Source: Paenibacillus_E qinlingensis_A | GTDB lineage: Bacteria; Bacillota; Bacilli; Paenibacillales; NBRC-103111 | Length of the DNA stretch: 64,000 nucleotides | Reading direction: 5' to 3' | Assembly (NCBI RefSeq): GCF_031455095.1 | Contig: NZ_JAVDSB010000001.1 | Span: 620,001-684,000 of the forward strand | The notes under the pieces: generated by a model | Databases searched by the model: none | What the model was told of the DNA's origin: nothing | What the model saw: the letters and a program-made list of their open reading frames with translations, nothing else | Translations under genes and position numbers: made by a program | Part shown: positions 57,548 to 64,000 of the stretch, piece after piece | How the letters are laid out: every line of letters begins with the position of its first letter | How positions within the stretch are numbered: position 1 is the first letter of the stretch

Positions 57548-57580
57548 GGCCCCCATCCGAAAGCGGAAGGGGCTTTTTTG
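57548..57580 (+). terminator. Riboswitch-linked terminator before ribD
   Basis: GGCCCCC (from 57548) and CCG pair with CGG and GGGGC, around an AAAG loop with a small internal bulge, then TTTTTTG. It lies 29 bases before ribD, where an FMN-controlled terminator is expected. Confidence 0.82.
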
Positions 57581-57608
57581 CATTAGATTCAAAAGGCGGT
57601 GAACATCC

Positions 57609-58718
57609 ATGCAGCTATTGAACGACGAAGCCTATATGAGACTCGCGTTACAGATGGCAGAGAGCGCACTCGGTCAAACCGGGATTAATCCTGTTGTAGG
57701 CTGTGTGCTTGTTAAAGAGGGCCGGATCGTTGGCATGGGCGCACATCTCCAACGTGGTCATGGGCATGCCGAAGTGCTGGCGTTGCAAATGGCAGGTGCG
57801 GATGCGAAAGGAAGCACAGCTTATGTGACCCTTGAGCCGTGCAGTCATTACGGTAAAACACCGCCCTGCAGTGATCGCCTCATCGAGGCTGGCGTATCCC
57901 GCGTCGTTGTTGCGGTGACAGATCCGAATCCATTAGTTGCCGGCACAGGCATAGCCAAACTGCGCGCGCATGGTTTGGAAGTCAGCGTAGGCTTGCTTGG
58001 TGAAGATTCCGCGAAGTTGAACGAGGTGTTCAACAAATTCATTGTCTCGCGTATGCCATTCGTGACGATGAAGACCGCGAGCACACTGGACGGCCGCATC
58101 GCGTCCAAGACCGGCGACAGCAAGTGGATTACATCCGAAGCGTCGCGTGCTTTCGTTCATACCTTACGCCACCGGCATCAGGGTATCCTCGTCGGCGTCC
58201 AGACGATCATCGCCGACGACCCGCAGCTGAGCACGCGAGGCGACGTACCGGCTGTGCAGCCGGTACGCATCATCGCGGACTCGCAGCTGCGAGTCCCGCT
58301 CGGCGCCCGCGTGCTCACCGAGCAGGATCGTCAGCCGACGATCCTGCTCGCAAGCGCACAGGCGCCCGCGGAGCGGCGTGCCGCGCTGGAAGCGCGCGGC
58401 ATCACAATCCTCACCTGCGGCGACGGCCCGCAGGTGGATCTGACGCTCGCCATGCAGCAGCTTGGCGAGCGCGAGATCGGCTCCATCCTCCTTGAGGGTG
58501 GAGGCCGATTGAATGGCGCCATGCTGGAGCGGCGCCTCATTGATAAGCTGGTGCTGATGTTTGCGCCGAAAATTATCGGCGGGGGCGGGGCAGCACCTGT
58601 CAACATCCACTTCGACGGCTACGCGAAGATGGATGACGCGATTACGCTCGACCGACTGCGAGTCGAGCAATTCGGACCGGACATTTGCATGACCGGTTAC
58701 CCGATGTATAAGAGCTAG
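57609..58718 (+). CDS. ribD: Bifunctional riboflavin deaminase/reductase RibD
   Basis: A 369-residue enzyme for steps two and three of riboflavin synthesis. The deaminase domain shows zinc ligands in GHAEVLALQMA and TLEPCSHYGKTPPCSDRL. The reductase domain holds MKTASTLDGRIASKTGDSKW and ILLEGGGRLNGAMLERRL. From about 58070 to 58480 the gene is sharply richer in GC than its neighbours and contains a train of perfect inverted repeats while the frame stays open. It is first in a ribD-ribE-ribBA-ribH operon behind an FMN riboswitch. Confidence 0.97.
   Translation: MQLLNDEAYMRLALQMAESALGQTGINPVVGCVLVKEGRIVGMGAHLQRGHGHAEVLALQMAGADAKGSTAYVTLEPCSHYGKTPPCSDRLIEAGVSRVVVAVTDPNPLVAGTGIAKLRAHGLEVSVGLLGEDSAKLNEVFNKFIVSRMPFVTMKTASTLDGRIASKTGDSKWITSEASRAFVHTLRHRHQGILVGVQTIIADDPQLSTRGDVPAVQPVRIIADSQLRVPLGARVLTEQDRQPTILLASAQAPAERRAALEARGITILTCGDGPQVDLTLAMQQLGEREIGSILLEGGGRLNGAMLERRLIDKLVLMFAPKIIGGGGAAPVNIHFDGYAKMDDAITLDRLRVEQFGPDICMTGYPMYKS
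58191..58470 (+). repeat. Train of inverted repeats in the GC-rich part of ribD
   Basis: Within 280 bases: GTCGGCG/CGCCGAC (58191-58217, loop 13); CGTACCGGC/GCCGGTACG (58244-58267, loop 6); a 20-bp perfect palindrome with half-site GGACTCGCAG (58277-58296); a 14-bp stem from CGAGCAGGATCGTC (58319) to 58350, loop 4; CCGCGC/GCGCGG (58381-58399); CACCTGCGG/CCGCAGGTG (58412-58436, loop 7); GCTCGCC/GGCGAGC (58445-58470). All are in coding sequence. Confidence 0.8.
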
Positions 58719-58734
58719 AGAATGGAGGAGTGGC

Positions 58735-59406
58735 ATGTTTACCGGCATTGTTGAAGAAATCGGCCACATGCGCCGCATTCATAGTGGTGGGCAAGCGATG
58801 GTACTTACCATTGGCGCCAAAAAAATATTAGAAGACGTTCATTTAGGAGACAGTATTTCTGTAAATGGCGTATGTCTTACCGTCATCTCCTATGATAGTG
58901 ATTCATTCTCCGTTGATGTCATGCCTGAGACATATCGGAAGACGAATCTTCGCAAGTTACAGTCTGGCACGCGTGTGAATTTGGAGAGAGCGATGGCCGC
59001 GAATGGTCGATTTGGCGGACACATCGTACAGGGACATGTAGATGCAACAGCAACCATTATTTCTCGAACTCCGGAAGAGAATGCTGTCGTGTACCGATTC
59101 GAGCCTGAGAATCCGCATATTTTCCGCTATATGATTCCGGGTGGTTCAATTACGATTGATGGCATTAGCCTTACGATTGTAGATGTCACAGAACATGATG
59201 TATCGGTATCGATTATCCCGCACACCCTTGCACAAACCGTTCTACATGACAAAAAAGCTGGAGACACCGTCAACATTGAATGTGATGTACTCGGCAAATA
59301 TATGGAACGACTGCTTAAATTTGGTCCTGCGGAATCTTCTGTTCGCGGGGAGTCTAAGAAAAGCACACTGACTGCAAGCTTTTTAGCAGATAATGGCTTT
59401 ATGTAA
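58735..59406 (+). CDS. ribE: Riboflavin synthase, alpha subunit
   Basis: A 223-residue enzyme made of two similar lumazine-binding halves. The first begins MFTGIVEEIGHMRRIHSGGQ and contains GDSISVNGVCLTVI. The second contains FGGHIVQGHVDATATIISRT and GSITIDGISLTIVDV. It dismutates two 6,7-dimethyl-8-ribityllumazine molecules into riboflavin. It lies second in the riboflavin operon, 16 bases after ribD. Confidence 0.96.
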   Translation: MFTGIVEEIGHMRRIHSGGQAMVLTIGAKKILEDVHLGDSISVNGVCLTVISYDSDSFSVDVMPETYRKTNLRKLQSGTRVNLERAMAANGRFGGHIVQGHVDATATIISRTPEENAVVYRFEPENPHIFRYMIPGGSITIDGISLTIVDVTEHDVSVSIIPHTLAQTVLHDKKAGDTVNIECDVLGKYMERLLKFGPAESSVRGESKKSTLTASFLADNGFM

Positions 59407-59418
59407 GGAGAGGTGTAT

Positions 59419-60648
59419 ATGACACAACCCATTAAGTTTAACACGATTGAAGAAGCCCTTACGGATTTGAAGTTAGGAAAAGTAGTTATTGTTGTGGATG
59501 ACGAGGATCGGGAGAACGAAGGCGATTTTATTGCCCTGGCAGATAAAACGACACCAGAAGTGATCAACTTCATGATCAAAGAAGGACGTGGACTTGTCTG
59601 TACACCGATTACTGAAGATAGAGCGAGAGAGCTTGATTTACCGCCGATGGTAGCGCGTAACACGGATTATCATGGTACTGCTTTTACGGTTTCGGTTGAT
59701 CATACAGATACAAGTACCGGGATTTCGGCCCATGAGCGTTCTAGAACGATTCAGGGTTTGATTGATCCAACGACGAAGCCTCAGGATTTCCGTAGGCCAG
59801 GTCACATTTTTCCTTTGATCGCCAAAAAAGGCGGTGTTCTCCGTAGAGCAGGTCATACTGAGGCAGCGATTGATCTTGCGATTCTTTGTGATTCGTACCC
59901 AGCGGGTGTGATTTGCGAAGTTATCAAAGAAGATGGCACGATGGCTCGCGTTCCTGATCTTATGGAAATTGCCGCGAAGCATGAATTGAGCATCATTACG
60001 ATCCAGGATTTGATTCAATATCGCAATCAACAGGAAAATTTAGTGAAGCGAGAAGTTGAAGTGGATTTGCCTACCGATTTTGGTACATTCAAAGCAATCG
60101 CTTATACGAATCAATTGGATGACAAAGAACATGTAGCTCTTGTAAAAGGGACGATTGACCCATCCAAGCCTACGTTGGTGCGTGTCCATTCCGAATGTTT
60201 GACTGGCGATGTGTTCCACTCTCACCGTTGTGATTGCGGTCCACAGCTAGAAGCTGCTTTAAAACAGATTGATGCAGAGGGCAATGGTGTATTATTATAT
60301 ATGCGTCAGGAAGGTCGCGGCATCGGTTTAATCAATAAATTAAAAGCATATGTCCTTCAAGAGCAGGGATTAGACACGGTAGAAGCGAATATTAAGCTTG
60401 GATTTGCTCCAGATCTTCGTGATTATGGCATTGGCGCTCAAATCTTAAGGGATCTTGGTATTACGAAGCTTCGCTTATTAACGAATAATCCGCGCAAAAT
60501 CAAAGGCTTGGAAGGCTATGGCCTCGAAGTGGATGAGCGTGTTCCGATCCAGATGGAAAGCAAGAAGGATAACCTGAATTATTTGCAAACGAAACAACAG
60601 AAGTTAGGCCACATGCTGAATTTCAACGATGTCGGCAAGGGCATTTAA
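59419..60648 (+). CDS. ribBA: Bifunctional 3,4-DHBP synthase/GTP cyclohydrolase II RibBA
   Basis: A 409-residue fusion. The N-terminal DHBP synthase domain has VVDDEDRENEGDFIALADKT, RGLVCTPITEDRARELDLPP and RAGHTEAAIDLA. The C-terminal GTP cyclohydrolase II domain has the zinc cysteines in SECLTGDVFHSHRCDCGPQL, plus YMRQEGRGIGLINKLKAY and LRLLTNNPRKIKGLEGYG. It makes both starting compounds of riboflavin. The ATG at 59419 follows AAGGAGAGGTGTAT. Confidence 0.97.
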   Translation: MTQPIKFNTIEEALTDLKLGKVVIVVDDEDRENEGDFIALADKTTPEVINFMIKEGRGLVCTPITEDRARELDLPPMVARNTDYHGTAFTVSVDHTDTSTGISAHERSRTIQGLIDPTTKPQDFRRPGHIFPLIAKKGGVLRRAGHTEAAIDLAILCDSYPAGVICEVIKEDGTMARVPDLMEIAAKHELSIITIQDLIQYRNQQENLVKREVEVDLPTDFGTFKAIAYTNQLDDKEHVALVKGTIDPSKPTLVRVHSECLTGDVFHSHRCDCGPQLEAALKQIDAEGNGVLLYMRQEGRGIGLINKLKAYVLQEQGLDTVEANIKLGFAPDLRDYGIGAQILRDLGITKLRLLTNNPRKIKGLEGYGLEVDERVPIQMESKKDNLNYLQTKQQKLGHMLNFNDVGKGI

Positions 60649-60722
60649 TTTAGTTACGAGTAGATTTTATAGATCGCATCACAAACCACTAATATGCTTT
60701 AACAGAAAAGGAGATTCTTATC

Positions 60723-61193
60723 ATGGCTACAATTTATGAGGGACATTTAATTTCGCAAAACTTAAAATATGGGATTGTTGTAGGTCGTTTCAACGAATTC
60801 ATTACTTCCAAGTTGCTTGGCGGTGCACAAGACGCGCTTAAACGTCACGGTGTGGACGAGAACGAGATTGATATCGCTTGGGTTCCTGGTGCATTTGAAC
60901 TTCCTCTTATCGCTCAAAAAATGGCGGAGAGCGGTAAGTATGATGCAGTGATTACCCTTGGTGCTGTTATTCGTGGTTCAACGCCGCATTTTGATTATGT
61001 GTGCAGCGAAGTAGCCAAAGGTGTTTCTGCGATTAACTTGAAAACTGGCGTGCCTACGATTTTCGGTGTATTAACAACGGATTCCATTGAGCAAGCTGTA
61101 GAACGTGCAGGAACGAAAGCAGGCAACAAAGGTTGGGAAGCTGCCGTAACGGCAATTGAAATGGCGAATTTGACGAAGCAATTCACTTCGTAA
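60723..61193 (+). CDS. ribH: 6,7-dimethyl-8-ribityllumazine synthase
   Basis: A 156-residue lumazine synthase. It shows YGIVVGRFNEFITSKLLGGA, DIAWVPGAFELPLIAQKMAE, the active-site TLGAVIRGSTPHFDYVCSEV, and VLTTDSIEQAVERAGTKAGN. It forms 60-subunit capsids in Bacillus. Last riboflavin gene of the operon; its stop codon overlaps the next start (TAATG), so the M50-like gene is read with it. Confidence 0.97.
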   Translation: MATIYEGHLISQNLKYGIVVGRFNEFITSKLLGGAQDALKRHGVDENEIDIAWVPGAFELPLIAQKMAESGKYDAVITLGAVIRGSTPHFDYVCSEVAKGVSAINLKTGVPTIFGVLTTDSIEQAVERAGTKAGNKGWEAAVTAIEMANLTKQFTS

Positions 61194-61837
61194 TGCTGGC
61201 TTATTACCATTTGGAAACCTTGCTGCCTAGGCTGTTTGCCTTCCTAATCGCCATGACCCTGCATGATACCGCTCATGCAGGAGTTGCTTGGTGGTTAGGA
61301 GATCGAACAGCCCGAGACAGTAAAAGATTATCGCTAAACCCCTTGGCACATTTAGATGTCTTGGGGCTAGCGATGATTATATTCGGACCCTACGGATGGT
61401 CAAAGAAAATACCAGTAGAGCCTAACCATTTTCGCAAGCACAAAAGGCTTTCGCATACCCTAGTTTACCTGGCGGGACCTGTGACGAATCTCGTACTTGT
61501 TCTGTTTTTTTGGTGGTTATATTTTTATTTACCCTCGCTTTTGGGTTCTTCAGCAGCAGAATCGATGGCCATCGAACAATGGCGTGTTTATTTGCAATAT
61601 TGTGTAATTGTTAACTTAATGATTGGACTCATACATATGCTGCCGCTTTATCCGCTGGACGGATGGTACATCTGGAGAGGGTTCGTTACTCCTCCAAAAC
61701 AGCGATGGATGGCAAGGCATGAAATAAAAGCACTTATTCTTGTAATCGTTTTAATGGTTACCCCGATTGGTCAATTAGCGCTTAGTCGCATTTATCCATA
61801 TGCCGTACAAGTAATTATGCATCTTTATTCACTATGA
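61193..61837 (+). CDS. M50 (site-2 protease)-like membrane protein with HDxxH motif
   Basis: A 214-residue membrane protein resembling M50 peptidases of the short, PDZ-less kind. The segment LHDTAHAGVAWWLGDRTARD aligns with the usual HExxH site, but has HDTAH (H24, D25, H28): aspartate in place of the catalytic glutamate. SLNPLAHLDVLGLAMIIFGP, YLAGPVTNLVLVLFFWWL and MLPLYPLDGWYIWRG follow the family pattern, so the third ligand (D in LDG) is present. It overlaps ribH by one base and precedes scpA. Activity is uncertain given the substitution. Confidence 0.82.
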   Translation: MLAYYHLETLLPRLFAFLIAMTLHDTAHAGVAWWLGDRTARDSKRLSLNPLAHLDVLGLAMIIFGPYGWSKKIPVEPNHFRKHKRLSHTLVYLAGPVTNLVLVLFFWWLYFYLPSLLGSSAAESMAIEQWRVYLQYCVIVNLMIGLIHMLPLYPLDGWYIWRGFVTPPKQRWMARHEIKALILVIVLMVTPIGQLALSRIYPYAVQVIMHLYSL

Positions 61838-61853
61838 CAAGGGGAAGAACGAC

Positions 61854-62645
61854 ATGAAGGTTACGTATAAGTTAGAAGTATTTGAAGGTCCCCTTGATCT
61901 ATTGTTGCATCTGATTGATAAAAATGAACTCGACATTTACAATATTCCGATCAAAGACATTACAGATCAATACCTTGGGTATGTACAAGCCATGCAGGAG
62001 CTGGAGTTAGATATTACGAGTGAGTTTCTAGTTATGGCAGCCACGCTGCTCTCCATCAAAAGCAAAATGCTCTTACCTAAGCCGCCTGTCATTGAATTTG
62101 ACGAATATTTTGATGATATGGATGATGCGTTAGACCCGCGCGCAGAGCTCGTTGCCAAGCTGATTGAATATCGGAAATATAAATCGATTGCGGATATGCT
62201 TCGTGATAAAGAGGTAGAGCGCAGCCTCGTATACACTCGTGAACCAGAGGATTTAACCTCTTATTTGCCGGAGCTTCAAGAGAATCCGGTGGAAGGGTTG
62301 GATGTTGCTGATTTACTGATTGCTTTTCAACGCACACTGCGTAAACTTTCAAACCGTAACGTCGTAGCTCGGATTAGGCGCGATGAGATCTCGGTAAAGG
62401 ATCGAATTCGTGAGGTTGTTGATTTGCTCAAAATAAAAGGTGGTAAGCTATTATTCTCCAAGCTATTCGATTATGAGATGACGCGAGAAGAGATCGTCGT
62501 CACTTTTCTAGCCATTCTGGAGTTGATGAAAATGAAGAAAATTACATGCTACCAAAACCAGCTTTTTGAAGATATCGTCATTCAAGCCAAAGAGGAGGGA
62601 TCTGACCTTGACACTCAACTTCCAACAGATGAAATCGATTATTGA
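61854..62645 (+). CDS. scpA: Segregation and condensation protein A
   Basis: A 263-residue kleisin of the Smc-ScpAB complex. It shows YKLEVFEGPLDLLLHLIDKN, LDITSEFLVMAATLLSIKSK, MLLPKPP and, at the C-terminus, the winged helix around KGGKLLFSKLFDYEMTREEI. It bridges the Smc heads and helps chromosome compaction and segregation. Its end overlaps scpB by 38 bases. Confidence 0.96.
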   Translation: MKVTYKLEVFEGPLDLLLHLIDKNELDIYNIPIKDITDQYLGYVQAMQELELDITSEFLVMAATLLSIKSKMLLPKPPVIEFDEYFDDMDDALDPRAELVAKLIEYRKYKSIADMLRDKEVERSLVYTREPEDLTSYLPELQENPVEGLDVADLLIAFQRTLRKLSNRNVVARIRRDEISVKDRIREVVDLLKIKGGKLLFSKLFDYEMTREEIVVTFLAILELMKMKKITCYQNQLFEDIVIQAKEEGSDLDTQLPTDEIDY

Positions 62646-63234
62646 AGGACTACTCTTCGCTTCTGGCGATGAAGGTCTAGATCTCAAGCAACTTGCTGAA
62701 GTGATGGAGCTTGATGCTTATGTGATTAAAGATTTACTGAAAGATATGCGAACGGATTTCAAACGAAAAGGGCGCGGCGTCCAAATTGTAGAGGTTGCGG
62801 GAGCTTACCAGCTGACAACGCTGGCAGAGCATGCTCCTTATTTTGAACGACTGGCTTATACGCCGTCACGTTCTTCGCTCTCACAGGCTGCCTTAGAGAC
62901 ATTGTCCATCGTTGCATATAAACAGCCTATCACGCGCGTAGAGATCGAAGAGATCCGCGGCGTCAAGTGTGACCGTGCACTCGCTACCTTAACGGGCAAA
63001 GATTTAATTACGGAGGTTGGGCGAGCCGACGCGGTGGGCAGGCCTATCTTATATGGGACATCCAAACAATTCTTAGAATATTTTGGTCTTAACTCGATTC
63101 AAGAATTGCCAGACTCTGCAAACTTCCAAGGTAATTTTGACTTGGAGGAAGAGACACGCATGTTATTCGATCGGTTAGGTGGAGACCAGAAGCAACTAAC
63201 ACTGGACGATGTGAGTGACGACCACTCCGAATAG
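62608..63234 (+). CDS. scpB: Segregation and condensation protein B
   Basis: A 208-residue protein with two winged-helix domains: MKSIIEGLLFASGDEGLDLK, RGVQIVEVAGAYQLTTLAEH, LSQAALETLSIVAYKQPITR and EIEEIRGVKCDRALATLTGK are family signatures. It dimerises and binds ScpA. The open frame runs from 62566, but a TTG at 62608, eight bases after GGAGGGA, aligns with the start of Bacillus ScpB; an ATG at 62629 is alternative. The C-terminal tail is acidic. Confidence 0.95.
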   Translation: MTLNFQQMKSIIEGLLFASGDEGLDLKQLAEVMELDAYVIKDLLKDMRTDFKRKGRGVQIVEVAGAYQLTTLAEHAPYFERLAYTPSRSSLSQAALETLSIVAYKQPITRVEIEEIRGVKCDRALATLTGKDLITEVGRADAVGRPILYGTSKQFLEYFGLNSIQELPDSANFQGNFDLEEETRMLFDRLGGDQKQLTLDDVSDDHSE

Positions 63235-63290
63235 AACGTGAACTAAAGCTTATCCAAACATGCATTTCATTTCCTCTAAGAGGTCATACT

Positions 63291-63334
63291 AACTCCACCT
63301 GCGAGAAGATTTCTTCCTGTAGGTGGAGTTTTTT
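63291..63334 (+). terminator. Rho-independent terminator after scpB
   Basis: AACTCCACCT (63291-63300) pairs perfectly with AGGTGGAGTT (63321-63330), with an inner GAAGA/TCTTC hairpin, and TTTTTT after it. Confidence 0.85.
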
Positions 63335-63367
63335 ACATGCCGTTTTATTTTGACTGAGGAGGCGTAA

Positions 63368-64000
63368 GTGTTGCTGTGGGTAGGATTGGCCGTCTTGGTT
63401 GTTATTATTGCCAGTATCGTTGTGCTGTGCAGTTTTATGCGCGGTGAGTTTTATTTCTCCCGAGTCAAAGATAACGATACGCTTTCCGTGGAGATGCGGG
63501 GGCTGTTTGGACTCGTACGATATCGGTATGTGATCCCTATCATTCAATTCAAAGGTTTGACTCAAGGGATTTTAATTAAGTCAGAAACCGTAACAAAGCA
63601 TGATGCTAAGTTAAAAGATGAAACGAGAGATCATATTACCAAAGATAAAGTCATTACCTTCTACAAGGAATCCAAAGATGTCCTTGTACATACGTTGAAT
63701 TTATATGGCTGGATGAAGCAAACATTGGCCAAAGTGGAGTGTACGGAGCTGAAATGGATCACACGGGTAGGACTTGGTGATGCGCCAGAAACGGCGATTA
63801 CGACAGGGGCGGTATGGGGAATTAAGTCATCGCTGCTGGGGTTCGCCATTGGATATGTGAAGTTGATTGCGAAGCCGCGTGTTGATGTCATTCCTCAGTA
63901 TAACGAGAAGCAATTTGCGACGGAGTTTCGATTTGCTGGTCGTATCCGTGTATGGTTTGCCGTTACTGCAGGCATACGGTTATTGTACCGAGCAGCTAAG
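63368..64000 (+). CDS. DUF2953 (YtfI-like) membrane protein, 3' end outside window
   Basis: The frame opens at a GTG at 63368 (or TTG at 63371) after GAGGAGG and stays open for 211 codons to the window edge. An N-terminal membrane helix (LAVLVVIIASIVVLCSFMRG) is followed by VEMRGLFGLVRYRYVIP and, near residue 140, the DUF2953 hallmark GLGDAPETAITTGAVWGI. In Bacillus such a gene (ytfI) lies beside the sporulation gene ytfJ, so the next gene may be ytfJ; that cannot be seen here. Confidence 0.8.
   Translation, partial: MLLWVGLAVLVVIIASIVVLCSFMRGEFYFSRVKDNDTLSVEMRGLFGLVRYRYVIPIIQFKGLTQGILIKSETVTKHDAKLKDETRDHITKDKVITFYKESKDVLVHTLNLYGWMKQTLAKVECTELKWITRVGLGDAPETAITTGAVWGIKSSLLGFAIGYVKLIAKPRVDVIPQYNEKQFATEFRFAGRIRVWFAVTAGIRLLYRAAK

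Noticed and set aside
58164..58778. Open frame of 204 residues on the minus strand across ribD and ribE
   Set aside because: It is antisense to a complete ribD with clear motifs. The length is explained by high GC and hence few stop codons.
1..64000. Mobile elements, CRISPR arrays, tRNA and rRNA genes
   Set aside because: None recognised. Inverted repeats inside genes are not flanked by target duplications or transposase genes, and are not periodic as CRISPR repeats would be.

Overview
The window is a 64 kb stretch of chromosomal housekeeping and sporulation genes from an endospore-forming Gram-positive bacterium, almost certainly of the Paenibacillus group. This is inferred from gene content and order (spoIIIA–accBC–nusB–folD–xseAB–ispA–dxs–tlyA–argR–recN–spoIVB–spo0A; nudF–spoIIM–fur–xerD–deoB–punA–pdp–dacF–spoIIA; spoVA–lysA–ppiB–rib–scpAB), strong AGGAGG ribosome-binding sites, frequent TTG and GTG starts, and moderate GC. 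No rRNA, tRNA, CRISPR array, prophage, integron or insertion sequence was seen. The window is cut at both ends: the C-terminus of an aspartate kinase on the left, and a DUF2953 gene without its stop on the right.

Layout. 1-2.3 kb: tail of lysC, then a minus-strand operon for sulfolactate synthesis (comA, comB) plus a UPF0756 membrane protein. 2.4-8.3 kb: yqhV and the eight-gene spoIIIA operon behind a good sigma-E promoter. 8.5-12.5 kb: accB-accC, the Asp23-type trio yqhY/amaP/DUF2273, nusB. 12.5-24 kb: folD, xseA, xseB, ispA, dxs, tlyA, an unknown membrane-anchored protein, argR, recN, spoIVB and spo0A; spo0A has a vegetative promoter, a sigma-H-like promoter and three 0A boxes. 24-28 kb: a less conserved stretch with a YjcZ-type peptide, an MBL-fold hydrolase and a run of very small hypothetical genes. 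28-36 kb: steA-like gene, yqzF, the branched-chain 2-oxoacid dehydrogenase operon (lpd, bkdAA, bkdAB, bkdB), a prli42 micro-gene and an M20 peptidase. 36-44.9 kb: an mciZ-like gene, nudF, an endonuclease Q-like gene, spoIIM, fur, ald, yqzK, xerD, deoB and two tandem purine nucleoside phosphorylases. 45-55.8 kb: a YvyF-like zinc protein, a membrane-anchored CuA cupredoxin, pdp, dacF, spoIIAA-spoIIAB-sigF, a DUF378 gene, a short spoVA operon (AA, AB, AF only), lysA, ppiB. 55.8-64 kb: a secreted or anchored protein of unknown function, an FMN riboswitch with ribD-ribE-ribBA-ribH, an M50-type membrane protein, scpA-scpB and DUF2953.

How it fits together. Much of the window is sporulation control: the master regulator (spo0A), the forespore sigma factor and its switch (spoIIA), engulfment (spoIIM), the mother cell-forespore channel (spoIIIA), the SpoIVB signalling protease, DPA channel and germinant-related subunits (spoVAA/AB/AF), the forespore carboxypeptidase (dacF), an FtsZ inhibitor (mciZ-like) and probably spore sulfolactate synthesis. 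The rest is nucleoside salvage (deoB, two PNPs, pdp), fatty-acid precursor supply (acc, bkd), isoprenoids (ispA, dxs), riboflavin and lysine synthesis, and chromosome maintenance (recN, xerD, scpAB, xseAB, EndoQ-like).

The most unusual signals are not whole genes. Trains of perfect short-loop inverted repeats are buried in the coding sequences of ribD, xseA, bkdB and deoB, with GC-rich islands in the first two. The second tandem PNP carries a substitution pattern at the purine-binding residues that suggests 6-aminopurine specificity. Other oddities are an M50-like protein with HDxxH in place of HExxH, a stand-alone CuA protein, and a spoVA operon lacking AC, AD and AE at this locus.
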